Part shown: in pieces, positions 8,615 to 17,044 of the stretch
How positions within the stretch are numbered: position 1 is the stretch's first letter
How the letters are laid out: every line of letters starts with the position of its first letter
Source: Bacteroides cellulosilyticus DSM 14838
Lineage (GTDB): Bacteria; Bacteroidota; Bacteroidia; Bacteroidales; Bacteroidaceae
DNA: 56,111 nt
Direction: 5' to 3'
NCBI RefSeq assembly: GCF_000158035.1
Contig: NZ_EQ973490.1
Span: 596,868-652,978, forward strand
Program-made: the position numbers and the translations under genes
Notes under the pieces: model-generated
The model's input: only the letters and a program-made list of their open reading frames with translations
What the model was told of the DNA's origin: nothing
Databases searched by the model: none

Positions 8615-9616
8615 TCAACAGCATCTCTCTGTTTTAATTCTACATAAAAATGGAAATACACCAGATAAAGCCTTATTTACACGTTCTAAATAATAAGCAG
8701 TTTTTATCATATAACACCGCTCCTCCAATTCATTTAACAAATTCTGTTTAATCTCATTCCTAATATTTTTACGTTTAATATCCTTATAATAATTACCATA
8801 ACAAAGCAAACGTTTATATATACTAAGTGGCAAATAATTCTCAAGGGTCCATGTTAAATCTATGCATTCCTTTATACATGCACCATATGCTTCGTCATCC
8901 TGTTTTGAATCTATAGTCACACTTTGCGAATGCTGTCTAAAGTTATTCAAACGCTCATAAACTTCTATAACATCCCCTTGTAACGCCATAAAAGTCCAAA
9001 ACCACCAATCACCACAGTAACGCATTGTAGCCCATCTAGTATTGAATATTTTCAAAGAAGAGCTCTTCCTAAAAAGAACACCACTTGCATTATAGACATA
9101 ATTAGTCCAATATAAATTTTTTGCCGCATAGTTTGTCCCTGAAAATAGTTTATACTTCATTAGATTATTCTGTTGTTTTTTTGTCCAACGATCCATATCC
9201 TTATCAAGCATATTACCAACTTCATCTACTATATAAGATCCAGTAAAACAATATGCAGCTGTGGGATGTTGCTCCATCAGCGAAACTGTTTTGGCCAAAA
9301 AAGAAAAATCTGCATAATCATCACTCTCTGCAATCCATATATATTTTCCGCGAGCAAGTTCTATACCCTTTTGCCATTGTTTAAAAGGGCTACCAGAATT
9401 ATAGTCATTTACCATAACACAACTAACCCTCTTATCTACTTCCTGATACAGTCTTAATATTTTTACACTATCATCAGAAGAAGCATCATCTAACAGAATT
9501 AGCTCAAAATCGTTAAAACTCTGCTTTATAATAGTCTCTATACGTAAAGGCAAGTATTTTGCATAGTTATAATTGGGAACAATTACACTAACTAATGGAT
9601 TCTTTATATCATGCAT
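8615..9616 (-). CDS. GT2 family glycosyltransferase
   Basis: 333 aa. Classic GT2 N-terminus: PLVSVIVPNYNYAKYLPLRI, LILLDDASSDDSVKIL, then GIELARGKYIWIAESDDYAD with the ESDD metal motif near residue 107. Inverting GT2 enzymes of this kind add single sugars to lipid-linked glycans at the inner membrane. The C-terminal half is rich in aromatic and basic residues without a clear transmembrane helix. It lies in the minus-strand LOS operon, 4 bp after the gene at 9621 and 12 bp before the next. Sugar specificity unknown. Confidence 0.88.
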   Translation of the reverse strand: MHDIKNPLVSVIVPNYNYAKYLPLRIETIIKQSFNDFELILLDDASSDDSVKILRLYQEVDKRVSCVMVNDYNSGSPFKQWQKGIELARGKYIWIAESDDYADFSFLAKTVSLMEQHPTAAYCFTGSYIVDEVGNMLDKDMDRWTKKQQNNLMKYKLFSGTNYAAKNLYWTNYVYNASGVLFRKSSSLKIFNTRWATMRYCGDWWFWTFMALQGDVIEVYERLNNFRQHSQSVTIDSKQDDEAYGACIKECIDLTWTLENYLPLSIYKRLLCYGNYYKDIKRKNIRNEIKQNLLNELEERCYMIKTAYYLERVNKALSGVFPFLCRIKTERCC

Positions 9617-9620
9617 TTAC

Positions 9621-10709
9621 TCATTCTTTTAAAATACATTCTTTCATCACTTCCAAATAACGCTTTCCATATCGTAAATCCGGTTCTAAATAATTTCCTT
9701 CTGCCCATTCATTCCAAGATTTAACAAAAGCAAGGCGGCATTCAAATGGCTTATTTTCTATATGGATCATTACATTCTTCACATGCTTTTCAAAATACCT
9801 CGGTTCTGCATGGTTTAAAACCAAAGCTTTACCAAGAGAACGAGGGGAATGATCCCAGTTAGGAATTATAGTAGGTATAATTTCTTTATCATATTCTTCT
9901 TCTCCAACAAAAAAAGAACTGGCTTTTTTATATTCCACAATCTTAGGAGTACGAAAAATTTTATGTCGCCATTTAGCACATTCATAAGTAAACCTTGCTT
10001 TTTTCTCAAAATCAAATAACCGTACCACATTAATGGCATCAAACCCCATCCTCATCAGTTCAATCCTGTCCTTTGCCAAATTATAGGTATGCCCTATAAA
10101 GTGAATACCTTTTAATCCATTTTGTTTTGCTAGATTCTGCCAGAGTTCAATAAACTCTTTCATTTCTGGATGATCAAAAGGTTGATAAATTACAAATATA
10201 GGCTTTCCCTCTACCGTAATATATCGATGGTCTTTCAAAGCCGGAAGCACTTCATTAAAATGTTCAATATAGTCATCTTTACCTGGATACAATTGGGTTA
10301 TTAAAGTTTCCTTAGTCTTAACTCCATGAAAAAAACCTCTCCATGATTCATTAGCCCAAGCCAAACAAAAGGGGAAATCCGGCTCACCCGAAGCTAACAC
10401 TTCATTAAAAGGACGTTCCAATAATCTTTTCCCATTACCAAACCAATAATGCCAATAACAAAAGCCTTCTATTCCATACTCTCTCGCCATATCAGCCTGA
10501 GCTTTACGAGTTTCAGGCACTCTTAAATCATAATATCCCAAATCTGCAGGGACTTTTGGCTGATAATGTCCGGCAAACAAAGGACGAGCTTTTCCTACAT
10601 TCGTCCATTCAGTAAATCCTTTCATCCACCACTTATCATTTTCTGGGATCGGATGAAATTGAGGTAAATAAAACGCTATAACTCTTGCTTTATTTGCTAT
10701 ACTCATCAC
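9621..10709 (-). CDS. WbsX-like (GH99-like domain) glycan biosynthesis protein
   Basis: 362 aa. RVIAFYLPQFHPIPENDKWW, GFTEWTNVGKARPLFAGHYQ, DLRVPETRKAQADMAREYGI, GFCYWHYWFGNGKRLLERPF and the C-terminal FVKSWNEWAEGNYLEPDLRYG are the hallmark blocks of the WbsX/Glyco_hydro_99-like family. Members sit in O-antigen and capsule loci and are usually thought to be glycosyltransferases or glycan-processing enzymes despite the hydrolase-like fold; the reaction has not been settled as far as I know. The gene is 26 bp downstream of the GT2 at 10736 and 4 bp upstream of the next gene, so it is part of the same operon. Full length for the family. Confidence 0.85.
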   Translation of the reverse strand: MMSIANKARVIAFYLPQFHPIPENDKWWMKGFTEWTNVGKARPLFAGHYQPKVPADLGYYDLRVPETRKAQADMAREYGIEGFCYWHYWFGNGKRLLERPFNEVLASGEPDFPFCLAWANESWRGFFHGVKTKETLITQLYPGKDDYIEHFNEVLPALKDHRYITVEGKPIFVIYQPFDHPEMKEFIELWQNLAKQNGLKGIHFIGHTYNLAKDRIELMRMGFDAINVVRLFDFEKKARFTYECAKWRHKIFRTPKIVEYKKASSFFVGEEEYDKEIIPTIIPNWDHSPRSLGKALVLNHAEPRYFEKHVKNVMIHIENKPFECRLAFVKSWNEWAEGNYLEPDLRYGKRYLEVMKECILKE

Positions 10710-10735
10710 ATTTTATCTTTAAACAGAATACTATC

Positions 10736-11734
10736 TTAGAAACGATGATTTCTCGATTTTAATATGGATCTTACAAAACGATAGACTAAACGATATACCG
10801 GAAGATTTTTATAAATAGCCCAACGCTTTACAGCACAGGCTATTCCAATCTGTCTCCACTTAATCTCGTCATATTGACGTATTATAACAAGTACATTTTT
10901 TATTATTTCCTCTGTAACAGAAGATGGATGTACAAGCATAATGTGATCTATAAGATGGATACCACAGCGAATGACAAATACAGGAGTCTCATCCCATATC
11001 CCCTTTTCTAATATGAAACGATTTTGCTCATATACAGCTAGAAACATCTGATATTCCTTTTTAGGATCATATTTACTTCCTATTAAGCTATCAGTGCGCA
11101 TCATATAATGGTATTTGGGTTGACCTTTCATTACTACTTTCCGTGCTCTATAAAATACTCGGTACATAACAGCCATATCCTCAAAGCAGGTATTCTGCGG
11201 AAATCGCAAGCCATCAAAAAGCTCCCTCTTAAAAAGTTTATCCCAAAGATAATTCCTAACAATATCATCTTTAACCAAAAGACGAATAGCGTCGCGAGGT
11301 GTCAAATTCAATACTTCATCTGAAACATATTTGATTTTTCTCCTGTTCGGTCTTTCTATATAATGTGAACATACTGATATATCAGCTTCATTAACAATCA
11401 ACAATTCATACAAGAATTCGTACATATCTCCATCTACCCAATCATCACCGTCCACAAAACCAATATACTCTCCTTGAGCTATATCAAGTCCCTCATTCCG
11501 TACAGTACTTACGCCTCTATTATCACGATGAATCACTTTAACTCTTTGATCTTTTAGGGCATAAGCATCACACAACTCTCCAGATCCATCTGTAGAACCA
11601 TCATCCATCACAATTATCTCCAGATTGGTATAACTCTGTCCACAGATAGAATCAAGACATTTCTCCACATAATCTTTTACATTATAGACTGGTACTATAA
11701 TGCTTATTAAAGGTAATGCTTTCGTTTCATCCAT
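10736..11734 (-). CDS. GT2 family glycosyltransferase (EpsJ-like)
   Basis: 332 aa. LISIIVPVYNVKDYVEKCLD, EIIVMDDGSTDGSGELCDAY, VIHRDNRGVSTVRNEGLDIA and YIGFVDGDDWVD (about residues 92-103) are the successive GT2 motifs, with DGDD as the metal site. This EpsJ/WcaA-like class is common in capsule and LOS operons. The C-terminal part is rich in basic residues (KSRNHRF end) and may touch the membrane. Spacing to neighbours is 8 bp upstream and 26 bp downstream. Sugar specificity unknown. Confidence 0.9.
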   Translation of the reverse strand: MDETKALPLISIIVPVYNVKDYVEKCLDSICGQSYTNLEIIVMDDGSTDGSGELCDAYALKDQRVKVIHRDNRGVSTVRNEGLDIAQGEYIGFVDGDDWVDGDMYEFLYELLIVNEADISVCSHYIERPNRRKIKYVSDEVLNLTPRDAIRLLVKDDIVRNYLWDKLFKRELFDGLRFPQNTCFEDMAVMYRVFYRARKVVMKGQPKYHYMMRTDSLIGSKYDPKKEYQMFLAVYEQNRFILEKGIWDETPVFVIRCGIHLIDHIMLVHPSSVTEEIIKNVLVIIRQYDEIKWRQIGIACAVKRWAIYKNLPVYRLVYRFVRSILKSRNHRF

Positions 11735-11742
11735 TATTTTCT

Positions 11743-12543
11743 TTATACCTTTCTTCCTTCTTTCACGATTCCATTTTCACACCAAACTATCCTCTCTGCA
11801 ATAACCTGCCTCAACACCTGTTCGTGATATTCCAAATTCTCTCGTGAAGCAAATTTATGATAAAGATGGAATTGCACTCCACCCATCTTCAATTGTTTCT
11901 TTTGAATACCTGCATGGATAAGGCGATAGGAAATTTCCACATCTTCCTGCCCCCACATCTCCAAAGACTCATTATAACCATTGACGCGCAATAAGTCTTC
12001 TTTCCAGAAAGCCATATTACAGCCCCGGATTCGCAACATGCTATTCTTTGCATAACGATTTGCCAAATACAAACGTAAAGTGTGTGAACGAAAAGCGTTC
12101 AATAAAAAGCTAAGGTCTTGTTTAAAAAGTGCAGGATGAGTTTCCACTCCTCTAAGTAATCGGGCAGTAGCCATTCTTCCTAAAAGTACACGACTCCCAC
12201 ACACAAAGTAACCTTTTTCCGCCAATTCCAGATGGTCCGCAATAAAATGCTTATCCAAGAGGATATCACCATCAATCTGGATAATATAATCCCCCTTCGC
12301 CCTTTCAATAGAGCGATTACGGATGGCAGAAAGACGGAAACCTTTGTCCTCGTGCCATACATGCACAATAGGAATATCGGTCTTTGTCCGCATCTTATCA
12401 ATCAGCTGTTTGGTGTCGTCACGTGAGCCATCATCTGCAATCAGAATCTCACAGGGCTTCACGGTCTGAGCAAAAGCGCTGTACAGACATAGGGACAAGG
12501 CCTCCTTCCAATTATATGTAGATATCATTAATGAGACTAACAT
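11743..12543 (-). CDS. GT2/GT7-type glycosyltransferase
   Basis: 266 aa. It starts VSLMISTYNWKEALSLCLYS, then LIADDGSRDDTKQLIDKM and DYIIQIDGDILLDKHFI (DGD, about residues 91-96). Near residues 202-211 it has MWGQEDVEIS, the (G)WGxEDxE block of the galactosyltransferase C-terminal (Glyco_transf_7C) domain. Such two-block enzymes occur in Bacteroidetes LOS core loci. No signal peptide. It lies 22 bp after the cytidylyltransferase gene. G+C content is higher here than in the first 10 kb, so the conserved part of the locus probably begins about here. Confidence 0.88.
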   Translation of the reverse strand: MLVSLMISTYNWKEALSLCLYSAFAQTVKPCEILIADDGSRDDTKQLIDKMRTKTDIPIVHVWHEDKGFRLSAIRNRSIERAKGDYIIQIDGDILLDKHFIADHLELAEKGYFVCGSRVLLGRMATARLLRGVETHPALFKQDLSFLLNAFRSHTLRLYLANRYAKNSMLRIRGCNMAFWKEDLLRVNGYNESLEMWGQEDVEISYRLIHAGIQKKQLKMGGVQFHLYHKFASRENLEYHEQVLRQVIAERIVWCENGIVKEGRKV

Positions 12544-12565
12544 GTATCAATTCTTTAATTCAACT

Positions 12566-13060
12566 TCATTTTTTCTGATCTTCCGGCCAATTATAATCTA
12601 ATTCAGCCTCACGTTGTAGCGCTGCCCTGATAATCTCACTTGTACTCTCTATTATTTTCTTCTTAATGCCTGTAGTGCTTACATCGGGAGTATAAGGAAA
12701 ATACACCACTTCCTTACCGGGCTGTTGCTTCATCCACTCAAGCCCCTCCAGATACTTATTTATCCAATCATCCCCTATGGTTACTATATCAATATCCTCT
12801 CTCTGTAATTGTGCCACCTCAGTAAGCTTCACTTGCTTCACAGCTTTAGTCACACACTTCAAAGACGAAATAATCCGGAAACGTTGTTCAAAGGGAATAA
12901 TAGGCGGCATTCCCTTGTAATGCTGTATCAACTCATCTGTGCTTACGCCGACTATAAGTTCATCGCCCAATGCCGCCGAACGTTCCAATATGTTCAGATG
13001 ACCGATATGAAACAGGTCAAAACTACCGGATGTGAATACTCTGATTTTCTTTCTTTCCAT
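12566..13060 (-). CDS. TagD-like nucleotidyltransferase (cytidylyltransferase family)
   Basis: 164 aa. The N-terminus RVFTSGSFDLFHIGHLNILE contains the HxGH nucleotide-binding motif (HIGH, about residues 18-21), then DELIVGVSTDELI and, further on, DVSTTGIKKKI with the second (I/V)S(T/S)T-type block. This is the glycerol-3-phosphate/ethanolamine-phosphate cytidylyltransferase superfamily (TagD, GCT, ECT), which makes CDP-alcohols from CTP. It is about 30 residues longer than TagD. It lies 11 bp after a class-V aminotransferase and two genes after a TagB/TagF-like transferase, so a CDP-activated (amino)alcohol phosphate is the likely product. The exact alcohol is not visible. Confidence 0.85.
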   Translation of the reverse strand: MERKKIRVFTSGSFDLFHIGHLNILERSAALGDELIVGVSTDELIQHYKGMPPIIPFEQRFRIISSLKCVTKAVKQVKLTEVAQLQREDIDIVTIGDDWINKYLEGLEWMKQQPGKEVVYFPYTPDVSTTGIKKKIIESTSEIIRAALQREAELDYNWPEDQKK

Positions 13061-13071
13061 GCTATATAGAT

Positions 13072-14145
13072 TTATCGGTATTCTATTTCTTTAATTCTCA
13101 TTGCCAGATCATCCAGATCCTCTTCACTTTGAACTCCCAAATGGGAAACCCTGAAATAACAAGGAGTACCACCCGGCATAATGAATATGTCTTGCTTCAA
13201 CAATTCATTAAAGAGAATATCTCCATTCTGGCGAACAAAGAACCCCGTAATGCAATTGGATGGCACTTCCGCTGGAATTTCCCAACCATTCTGCCTGCAC
13301 AGCTCACGAAAATACAGCGCTTTAGCACGCACGGAAGCAATGATTTTGTCAACCCCAAGGACTACATTCTCCTTTAAACGGGCATGCAATTGCATAAACA
13401 AACTGGTGGCCGGACTGTAAGGTGTCTGACCGCGTTCCAGATTCTTCAGATTCTCAGCAAAATCAAAATAATAAGATTTATGCAAAAAATCAGTCTGCAG
13501 GATTCTAGGCGAAAGAAACAGAAACGACAAACCCGGAGCTATATTCAGCCCCTTCTGACTGCTGGTAATACAGATGTCGATATTCAACTCTTCCATATCC
13601 AAATCATCGGACAAGAAAGAACTAATAGCATCAACAACCAGCGAAACATTATGTTTCCTGCAAATAGCAGAAATTTTCTTTAAATCAAACAGTTGACCGG
13701 TAGAGGTTTCATGATGTTGACATAAAAACACATCCGGACGCGAAGCAGCCACAGCATTTTCCAGCTGGGCATAATCAATATCACGAGCAAAAGGAACTTC
13801 AAAAACTTCATTCTGAACCTGATAGTACTCGCAGAGACTCTTCCAACGGTAGCCGAATGAACCGCCGGCTATAATAAAAGCTTTCTTTTTCAGGGAAACA
13901 TAATTGGTAACCACAGCATCCATCGCACCGGTTCCTGAAGCAGTATAGAAGATAACACGCCCGCCTGGACAATGTATCAGTTCCAGCAACATACGCTCTG
14001 AATCTTTCACAATTTCAGAAAACAAAGCAGTGCGCATATACGGAAAAGGTTCTCCTGCGATTCGAAGAATCCGCTCTTCTATATTTCCCGGAAAAACATA
14101 AGATTTCATATTCCTGCTTTTTAATAGTTCTACATTACTTTTCAT
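13072..14145 (-). CDS. Class-V PLP aminotransferase (AGXT/PhnW-like)
   Basis: 357 aa from the ATG at 14145. A longer start at 14193 exists, but the chosen ATG shares a base with the upstream stop (TGATG) and follows an AAGGATAAAGAAG purine stretch. Seen: YTASGTGAMDAVVTNY (phosphate-binding region), FLCQHHETSTGQLFDL, SLVVDAISSFLSDDLDM (Asp for the PLP ring) and CITSSQKGLNIAPGLSFLF with the Schiff-base Lys. Family members include alanine-glyoxylate and 2-aminoethylphosphonate-pyruvate aminotransferases. No phosphonate genes (pepM, ppd) lie nearby, so the link with the cytidylyltransferase points rather to an aminated alcohol-phosphate precursor. That role is inferred. Confidence 0.83.
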   Translation of the reverse strand: MKSNVELLKSRNMKSYVFPGNIEERILRIAGEPFPYMRTALFSEIVKDSERMLLELIHCPGGRVIFYTASGTGAMDAVVTNYVSLKKKAFIIAGGSFGYRWKSLCEYYQVQNEVFEVPFARDIDYAQLENAVAASRPDVFLCQHHETSTGQLFDLKKISAICRKHNVSLVVDAISSFLSDDLDMEELNIDICITSSQKGLNIAPGLSFLFLSPRILQTDFLHKSYYFDFAENLKNLERGQTPYSPATSLFMQLHARLKENVVLGVDKIIASVRAKALYFRELCRQNGWEIPAEVPSNCITGFFVRQNGDILFNELLKQDIFIMPGGTPCYFRVSHLGVQSEEDLDDLAMRIKEIEYR

Positions 14146-15194
14146 CACTTCTTTATCCTTCCGAACGTCTTTATACTCGTATATTTTCTCCAAAGGTTCA
14201 ACTTCCGTTCTCTCGGAACACCATGACGGCGAATATAATCTTCAGCCGCTTCCAGCATTCGCCTGGCTACATTTCCATCCAGATACGGATCGTAGTTATC
14301 AACCACCCATCGTCTTTTCGCAATAGCGTTTTCATCATGCTGCACACTTTCAAAGGCGTCTGTCAATTGGGACGTATCCGTTATGTCAGTCCAGTAAATG
14401 TCCTTCGCTATGGTGCGATAAGTAATTACCGGACGTCCCAGAAGCAAGAATTCATATACTGTTGAGGAAGTGTCACTTATCATGACATCGGACATTAACT
14501 GATACTTCGTAACATTAAAGCCGTCTTCCCATATAATGTGTTCTTCTTGTTCTGCCAGTTGTTTATATTCATCCACCCACTCTTTTTTAGTCAACGGATG
14601 CAACTTCAACAACAGAACGACATCCCTCATCTTTACTAAATGCAGCAAAGCCTCTTTTAATGCAGGAAGAGATGTTAAACTTGGTGAAAAAGTAGGTGCA
14701 TATAATACAATTTGACTTTTTCCATGCAGTTTCAACAGTTCTTCACGTTCCCGGTCAAAATCATGCCAATGATTTTTTATCCAATCTTGTTTGGGCCAAC
14801 CGGTCTCCACGACCTCAAAATCTTTATATTCGGCAGCTAATTCCTTAAACTTTTTCGTAAAAAAAGGACCTTGGGTGAAATAGGTATCAAAATAGCGACG
14901 AATGGCCCAATGATCTTTCTTTTCTGCCGCATAGCCATGAAAAACCTGTATCTTCACACCCGGCAAATAATAGGGAACAATATTGCCCGGCACAAATATA
15001 GCTTCCGGAGAAAAATCATAAACCTCCTGCATCGAATAGGTGTAAACGACCTTTCCGTCCAGTGGGAAAACCGGGATCTTCGGAAGATGCACATACCACA
15101 AGATATGATTCGTCTCCGACTTTACCGCTTCCTGATATATAGGCAATAATATATCAACAGCATACTTATTTTCACAGAATAAGACAATACGCAT
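14145..15194 (-). CDS. CDP-glycerol glycerophosphotransferase-like protein (TagB/TagF family)
   Basis: 349 aa. The Glyphos_transf fold is seen in VFHGYAAEKKDHWAIRRYFD, YFTQGPFFTKKF, VVETGWPKQDWI, VLYAPTFSPSLTSLPALKEA (about residues 157-176), LLLKLHPLTKKEW and VMISDTSSTVYEFLLLGRPV (about 238-257). The HP and SDxSS blocks match the TagB/TagF active-site His and donor-binding residues. These enzymes transfer (glycero)phosphate from CDP-glycerol to a polymer or lipid-linked glycan. With the TagD-like and aminotransferase genes downstream it forms a likely phospho-polyol decoration set. Stop and start overlap by one base with the aminotransferase. The real acceptor, presumably LOS core, is inferred. 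Confidence 0.85.
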   Translation of the reverse strand: MRIVLFCENKYAVDILLPIYQEAVKSETNHILWYVHLPKIPVFPLDGKVVYTYSMQEVYDFSPEAIFVPGNIVPYYLPGVKIQVFHGYAAEKKDHWAIRRYFDTYFTQGPFFTKKFKELAAEYKDFEVVETGWPKQDWIKNHWHDFDREREELLKLHGKSQIVLYAPTFSPSLTSLPALKEALLHLVKMRDVVLLLKLHPLTKKEWVDEYKQLAEQEEHIIWEDGFNVTKYQLMSDVMISDTSSTVYEFLLLGRPVITYRTIAKDIYWTDITDTSQLTDAFESVQHDENAIAKRRWVVDNYDPYLDGNVARRMLEAAEDYIRRHGVPRERKLNLWRKYTSIKTFGRIKK

Positions 15195-15202
15195 ACTTCT
15201 CT

Positions 15203-15949
15203 CTATAGCTCCAGTTTATACTTCACTTGATGTTTCTTTGCAAAATAAATCCAGAACTTCTTCCGGTGTGCAAGCACTTTATCAACGCAGTATTGTTCAT
15301 CAGTATTGCGTGCACGTGCATATTCTCTGGCAAGTAATTCAAAAAAGGCTTTCTGTCCCCATAAACGGGCAAAATTGGCACAACCCATATCAATACTGAT
15401 CTTACCGAAGCTCATGCGGTTAATATCCACTAACATAAAATGATACTCACCATCTATCTTATCAAACAGAATATTTCCGGGAGAATAATCCCGGTGCATA
15501 ATATCAGATTCATGCAGACGAGCCGTATAACGGGCAAAGGCTATAACAACATCCCGGCAATCGTTAACATCGGCATTGCCGAATTCATAAAAATTTCTTC
15601 GATAGGAAGATTGAAGACTGATAAAATAAGAGTACTTGATCAAGCCCCACTTACATTCTTCGATATAAGCGATAGGAACCGGGGTTTCAAAACCTCTCTG
15701 AAGCAGTATATTGGGATATGAAAAGGCGCGCCTTCCTTTCGGGGCACGAAAAAAAGAATAAGCAATCCGATTTACCAAAGCCGGAACTCCATAACGTTTT
15801 ATATTGATCTCCAATCCATCATCCACCGTCATCACTTTGATGAGGTTTCTTCCAGAGTAGATCACCCTCCCCTCACTTTCAAAGATATCAGGAATGCTTT
15901 CTACAAATTTCCGCAAATGCTCGTATGCAGGATTTACTATTATTTTCAT
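15203..15949 (-). CDS. LPS core kinase of the WaaP/InaA (Kdo kinase-like) family
   Basis: 248 aa. A protein-kinase-like fold is shown by INIKRYG (about residues 49-55, candidate ATP Lys), HESDIMHRDYSPGNILF (about 146-162, the HRD-x-x-x-x-N catalytic loop) and FMLVDINRMSFG (about 170-181, with DIN in place of DFG), as in lipopolysaccharide kinases that phosphorylate Kdo or heptose. Bacteroides LOS has a phosphorylated Kdo, so a Kdo kinase role is reasonable but not proven. No signal peptide, so cytoplasmic. It follows the GT9 gene with only an 18-codon ORF between, and the TagB-like gene starts 8 bp after it. Confidence 0.85.
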   Translation of the reverse strand: MKIIVNPAYEHLRKFVESIPDIFESEGRVIYSGRNLIKVMTVDDGLEINIKRYGVPALVNRIAYSFFRAPKGRRAFSYPNILLQRGFETPVPIAYIEECKWGLIKYSYFISLQSSYRRNFYEFGNADVNDCRDVVIAFARYTARLHESDIMHRDYSPGNILFDKIDGEYHFMLVDINRMSFGKISIDMGCANFARLWGQKAFFELLAREYARARNTDEQYCVDKVLAHRKKFWIYFAKKHQVKYKLEL

Positions 15950-15952
15950 ATT

Positions 15953-16009
15953 TTACTCTGCCTTCACCTTTTTAGACGGTCCCGTCATTCTAAAATATTT
16001 ATCCATCAT
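15953..16009 (-). CDS. 18-codon small ORF tiled between GT9 and kinase genes
   Basis: The 60-bp gap between two core LOS genes is almost filled by an open frame. It starts ATGATG directly after the GT9 stop (TAA-ATG-ATG), encodes MMDKYFRMTGPSKKVKAE and stops (TAA) 3 bp before the kinase start. The peptide is basic and has no signal or membrane segment. Its position suggests translational coupling: ribosomes ending on GT9 would restart here and then reach the kinase. It could be a real small protein or only a coupling device. Nothing homologous comes to mind. Confidence 0.4.
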   Translation of the reverse strand: MMDKYFRMTGPSKKVKAE

Positions 16010-17041
16010 TTACCTTATATTCTCTTCAATCTTCGCAATAATCTCTTCAGGTTTTATCTCTCTCAAGCAGGCATAATCGCCACGCCAGCAAGGCTTCTGC
16101 CCGTAAACCGAACATGGACGGCAGGATAAGTCTAGTTGCACCGTATTGGCCGGCAACTGTTTCCAGCCCATGAATCCGGCATAAGGATGCGTAGCACCCC
16201 ATACAGAAACAACAGGCACATTGACCAGAGATGCCAAATGCATATTAGCGGAGTCCATGGAAAGAATCACATCCAAATGACTCATCAGATTCAATTCCGT
16301 ATCCATTTTCAGCTTACCAATCAACGATAGGACGGAAGGATACTTAGCGGTCCAGCGGTCGAATACCTCCTTTTCACTCTTCCCTCCACCCAAAAGGAAA
16401 ACTTTCACATCCGGCATTGCAGCAAAATAGGCAACAACCCGTTCCTGCTGTTCTATCGGATAAATCTTACCTTTGTGTTTAGCAAAAGGAGCAATACCTA
16501 TCCATTTATTATTCCCTTTCGGTCCTACCACCGGTTCTATTTGCGAGAAGTCACCTTTCCCCTCTCCGTAGATGGAAGTGAACTTCAATTGAACCGGAAG
16601 CCCCAGCTTTTCCAGTACATCAGCATAGCGCCGGAAAGAACTTTCCTGCTTTTCAAAAACCTTATGATGACGGCGAACCAGTTTCTTCTTACCTGCCCGC
16701 CCCTTGCATATTGCAGCTACAGGCACGCCATCCAACCGAAAACGCCATCGTAAGTATTTCGCGCGAAGTATATCATGAAAATCGGCCACATAATCAAAAT
16801 GTAGCCCTTTTAGTTCTGCATACAGACTGTTTAATCCTCGTAATCCTTTATGTTTTCCCGACAAATCGGCACCGTAAAAGCTTACATTCTCCGGCAACTT
16901 CAGAAAAAGAGGTTGCAATGCAGTACGACTCAGCACTATGATTTCATGCTGAGGATATTCGGCTGCCAGCGAATGCACTACCGGAACCGTCATGGCTACA
17001 TCGCCAAGCGCAGAGAAACGGATAATGAGGATACGTGCCAT
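16010..17041 (-). CDS. GT9 family glycosyltransferase (ADP-heptose:LPS heptosyltransferase-like)
   Basis: 343 aa, full length for GT9. It begins ARILIIRFSALGDVAMTVPV (the RxSALGD donor-domain loop), then YVADFHDILRAKYLRW; later WIGIAPFAKHKGKIYPIEQQ, VFLLGGGKSEKE, SMDSANMHLASLVNVPVVSVWGATHP and GDYACLREIKPEEI. These are the WaaF/WaaC/RfaQ-type blocks, with the SxDSxxMHLA donor-binding motif intact. It transfers a heptose or related sugar onto the inner core in the cytoplasm. Second gene of the minus-strand LOS operon, 3 bp after DUF4254. Bacteroides GT9 proteins may use other sugars, so heptose is an inference. Confidence 0.9.
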   Translation of the reverse strand: MARILIIRFSALGDVAMTVPVVHSLAAEYPQHEIIVLSRTALQPLFLKLPENVSFYGADLSGKHKGLRGLNSLYAELKGLHFDYVADFHDILRAKYLRWRFRLDGVPVAAICKGRAGKKKLVRRHHKVFEKQESSFRRYADVLEKLGLPVQLKFTSIYGEGKGDFSQIEPVVGPKGNNKWIGIAPFAKHKGKIYPIEQQERVVAYFAAMPDVKVFLLGGGKSEKEVFDRWTAKYPSVLSLIGKLKMDTELNLMSHLDVILSMDSANMHLASLVNVPVVSVWGATHPYAGFMGWKQLPANTVQLDLSCRPCSVYGQKPCWRGDYACLREIKPEEIIAKIEENIR

Positions 17042-17044
17042 TCG

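Noticed and set aside
14146..14193. N-terminal extension of the aminotransferase
   Set aside because: It would overlap the upstream gene by 48 bp; the ATG at 14145 in TGATG context with a purine-rich stretch in front is better.
13072..15194. Phosphonate (2-aminoethylphosphonate) pathway
   Set aside because: No PEP mutase or phosphonopyruvate decarboxylase gene is in the window, so the PhnW resemblance alone is not enough.
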